A DNA stretch of 64,000 bases. It comes from SYFT01 sp964471115 (lineage in GTDB: Bacteria; Acidobacteriota; Vicinamibacteria; Vicinamibacterales; SCN-69-37). The notes under the pieces were generated by a model. It did no database searches, had not been told where the DNA came from, and saw only the letters and a program-made list of their open reading frames with translations. Shown one piece after another: positions 63,324 to 64,000 of this stretch. The DNA is taken from contig CAYYFE010000006.1 in assembly GCA_964471115.1 (NCBI GenBank), positions 1 through 64,000 of the forward strand, read 5' to 3'. The position numbers and the translations under genes were made by a program. Numbering within the stretch: position 1 is the first letter of the stretch; each line of letters opens with the position of its first letter.

Positions 63324-64000
63324 ATGCCGGCGGCCCCCGGCCCGTCGCCCGACCTCGAGCGGCTTCTGCGCGACCTGCGCGAGGCGCAGGCCGTGGCGCG
63401 CATGGGCTCGTGGACGACCGACTTGACGACCATGGCCGTGACCTGGTCGGAAGAAACCCACCGCATCTTCGAAACGGATCCGGTGACATTTGCGCCGACC
63501 CACGCGGCATTCCTCGCCTTGGTGCACTCCGACGATCGCGCGGCCGTGGACGCCGCGTTCGTGGAGTCGCTCACGAGGCCCGATCCGCAGGAAATCGAAC
63601 ATCGGCTCGTCGTGCACGGCCGGGTCAAGACCGTGCGGGAACGATGGCAGGTCATCCGCGATGACGCTGGCCAGCCGCAGCGCGCGATCGGCACGTGCCA
63701 GGACATCACCGAGCGCAAGGCGCGTGAAGCGGAACGGCTGCGCAACCAGCGGCTGGAGAGCATCGGCAACCTCGCCGGCGGCATCGCACACGACCTGAAC
63801 AACCTGCTGGCGCCCATCCTCATGTCCGTCGCGCTGCTCAAGGAAGACGAGCGCGACCCCGAACGCGCGGAGATGCTGGCCACGATTGACACCAACGCCC
63901 GGCGTGGCGCCGACCTGGTCCGCCAGGTGCTCACCTACGCCCGTGGTCAGGAGACCTCCAGGCAGGTCGTGGATCTGGAGGGGCTGGTCCAGGACGTCGC
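63324..64000 (+). CDS. PAS-domain histidine kinase, 3' end outside window
   Basis: The frame is open to the window end (225 residues visible). It has a PAS domain (about 20-135, with ARMGSWTTDLTTMAVTWSEE and GTCQDITERKAREAE) and the start of a HisKA domain with phospho-acceptor His156 (LAGGIAHDLNNLLAPI). The DLNNLL H-box is typical of hybrid kinases that carry a C-terminal receiver; that part is not visible. TAGAAT ends exactly 6 nt before ATG 63324, indicating a leaderless mRNA. Confidence 0.88.
   Translation, partial: MPAAPGPSPDLERLLRDLREAQAVARMGSWTTDLTTMAVTWSEETHRIFETDPVTFAPTHAAFLALVHSDDRAAVDAAFVESLTRPDPQEIEHRLVVHGRVKTVRERWQVIRDDAGQPQRAIGTCQDITERKAREAERLRNQRLESIGNLAGGIAHDLNNLLAPILMSVALLKEDERDPERAEMLATIDTNARRGADLVRQVLTYARGQETSRQVVDLEGLVQDV

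Overview
The window is GC-rich, tightly packed DNA from a Gram-negative bacterium. It has a Tol-Pal envelope system, Lpt lipopolysaccharide export, a TonB-dependent receptor, sigma-54, HPr kinase and an HspR-type heat-shock repressor. That mix, plus several secreted peptidases and beta-propeller proteins, fits Acidobacteriota (a Vicinamibacteria-like lineage). This placement is inference: there is no rRNA gene here. I see 53 protein genes, two of them cut by the window edges, and two tRNA genes. I see no transposase, prophage or CRISPR array.

Layout. Bases 1-5018 (+): tolQ (partial)-tolR-tolA/tonB-tolB-pal-cpoB-ssb. Bases 5062-21922 (-): a near-continuous run read right to left: guaA, dnaE, accA, recJ, an lptC/lptA-type protein, lptB, rpoN, hprK, rapZ, a mannose-type EIIA, HPr, enzyme I and a small sugar-phosphate-isomerase-like cupin. 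No sugar permease (EIIB/EIIC) is present, so this PTS looks regulatory. Bases 21955-31995: a PQQ-type beta-propeller, an aminotransferase, a membrane protein, a very large sensor kinase, phospholipid genes (psd, pssA), and rimI-tsaB. Bases 32034-37062 (+): mutS, a peptide-type ABC binding protein and an agmatinase, translationally coupled. Bases 37313-44046: a TPR membrane protein, tRNA-Arg, apt, a sortilin-like propeller and a TonB-dependent receptor. Bases 44056-53605: gdx/sugE, a GT39-like glycosyltransferase, a TPR protein with two aspartyl-protease motifs, tRNA-Pro, an amidohydrolase, surE, an HGSNAT-like acyltransferase, a P1-family peptidase and a sodium/solute symporter. Bases 53673-61094: terC, the heat-shock operon hspR-dnaJ-clpB, and the peroxide operon fur/perR-katG. 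The right end holds an S9 peptidase and a PAS histidine kinase cut by the window edge.

Three non-coding patterns stand out. (1) Many first genes have a TAnnnT -10-like hexamer ending about 5-10 nt before the start codon, which implies leaderless mRNAs; at four divergent gene pairs the two -10 elements overlap on opposite strands. (2) Intergenic DNA carries a REP-like hairpin family (four copies), 7-, 8- and 10-bp tandem arrays (several mirrored as inverted arms), a perfect 54-bp palindrome before hspR, and a 138-bp inverted repeat with two opposed side hairpins after the agmatinase gene. (3) HspR appears to repress its own operon through an inverted repeat that overlaps the -35 box.

Nothing here is clearly a new multi-gene system. 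The best leads are the promoter architecture, the repeat families, and the PTS/HprK/RapZ/RpoN/Lpt superoperon.
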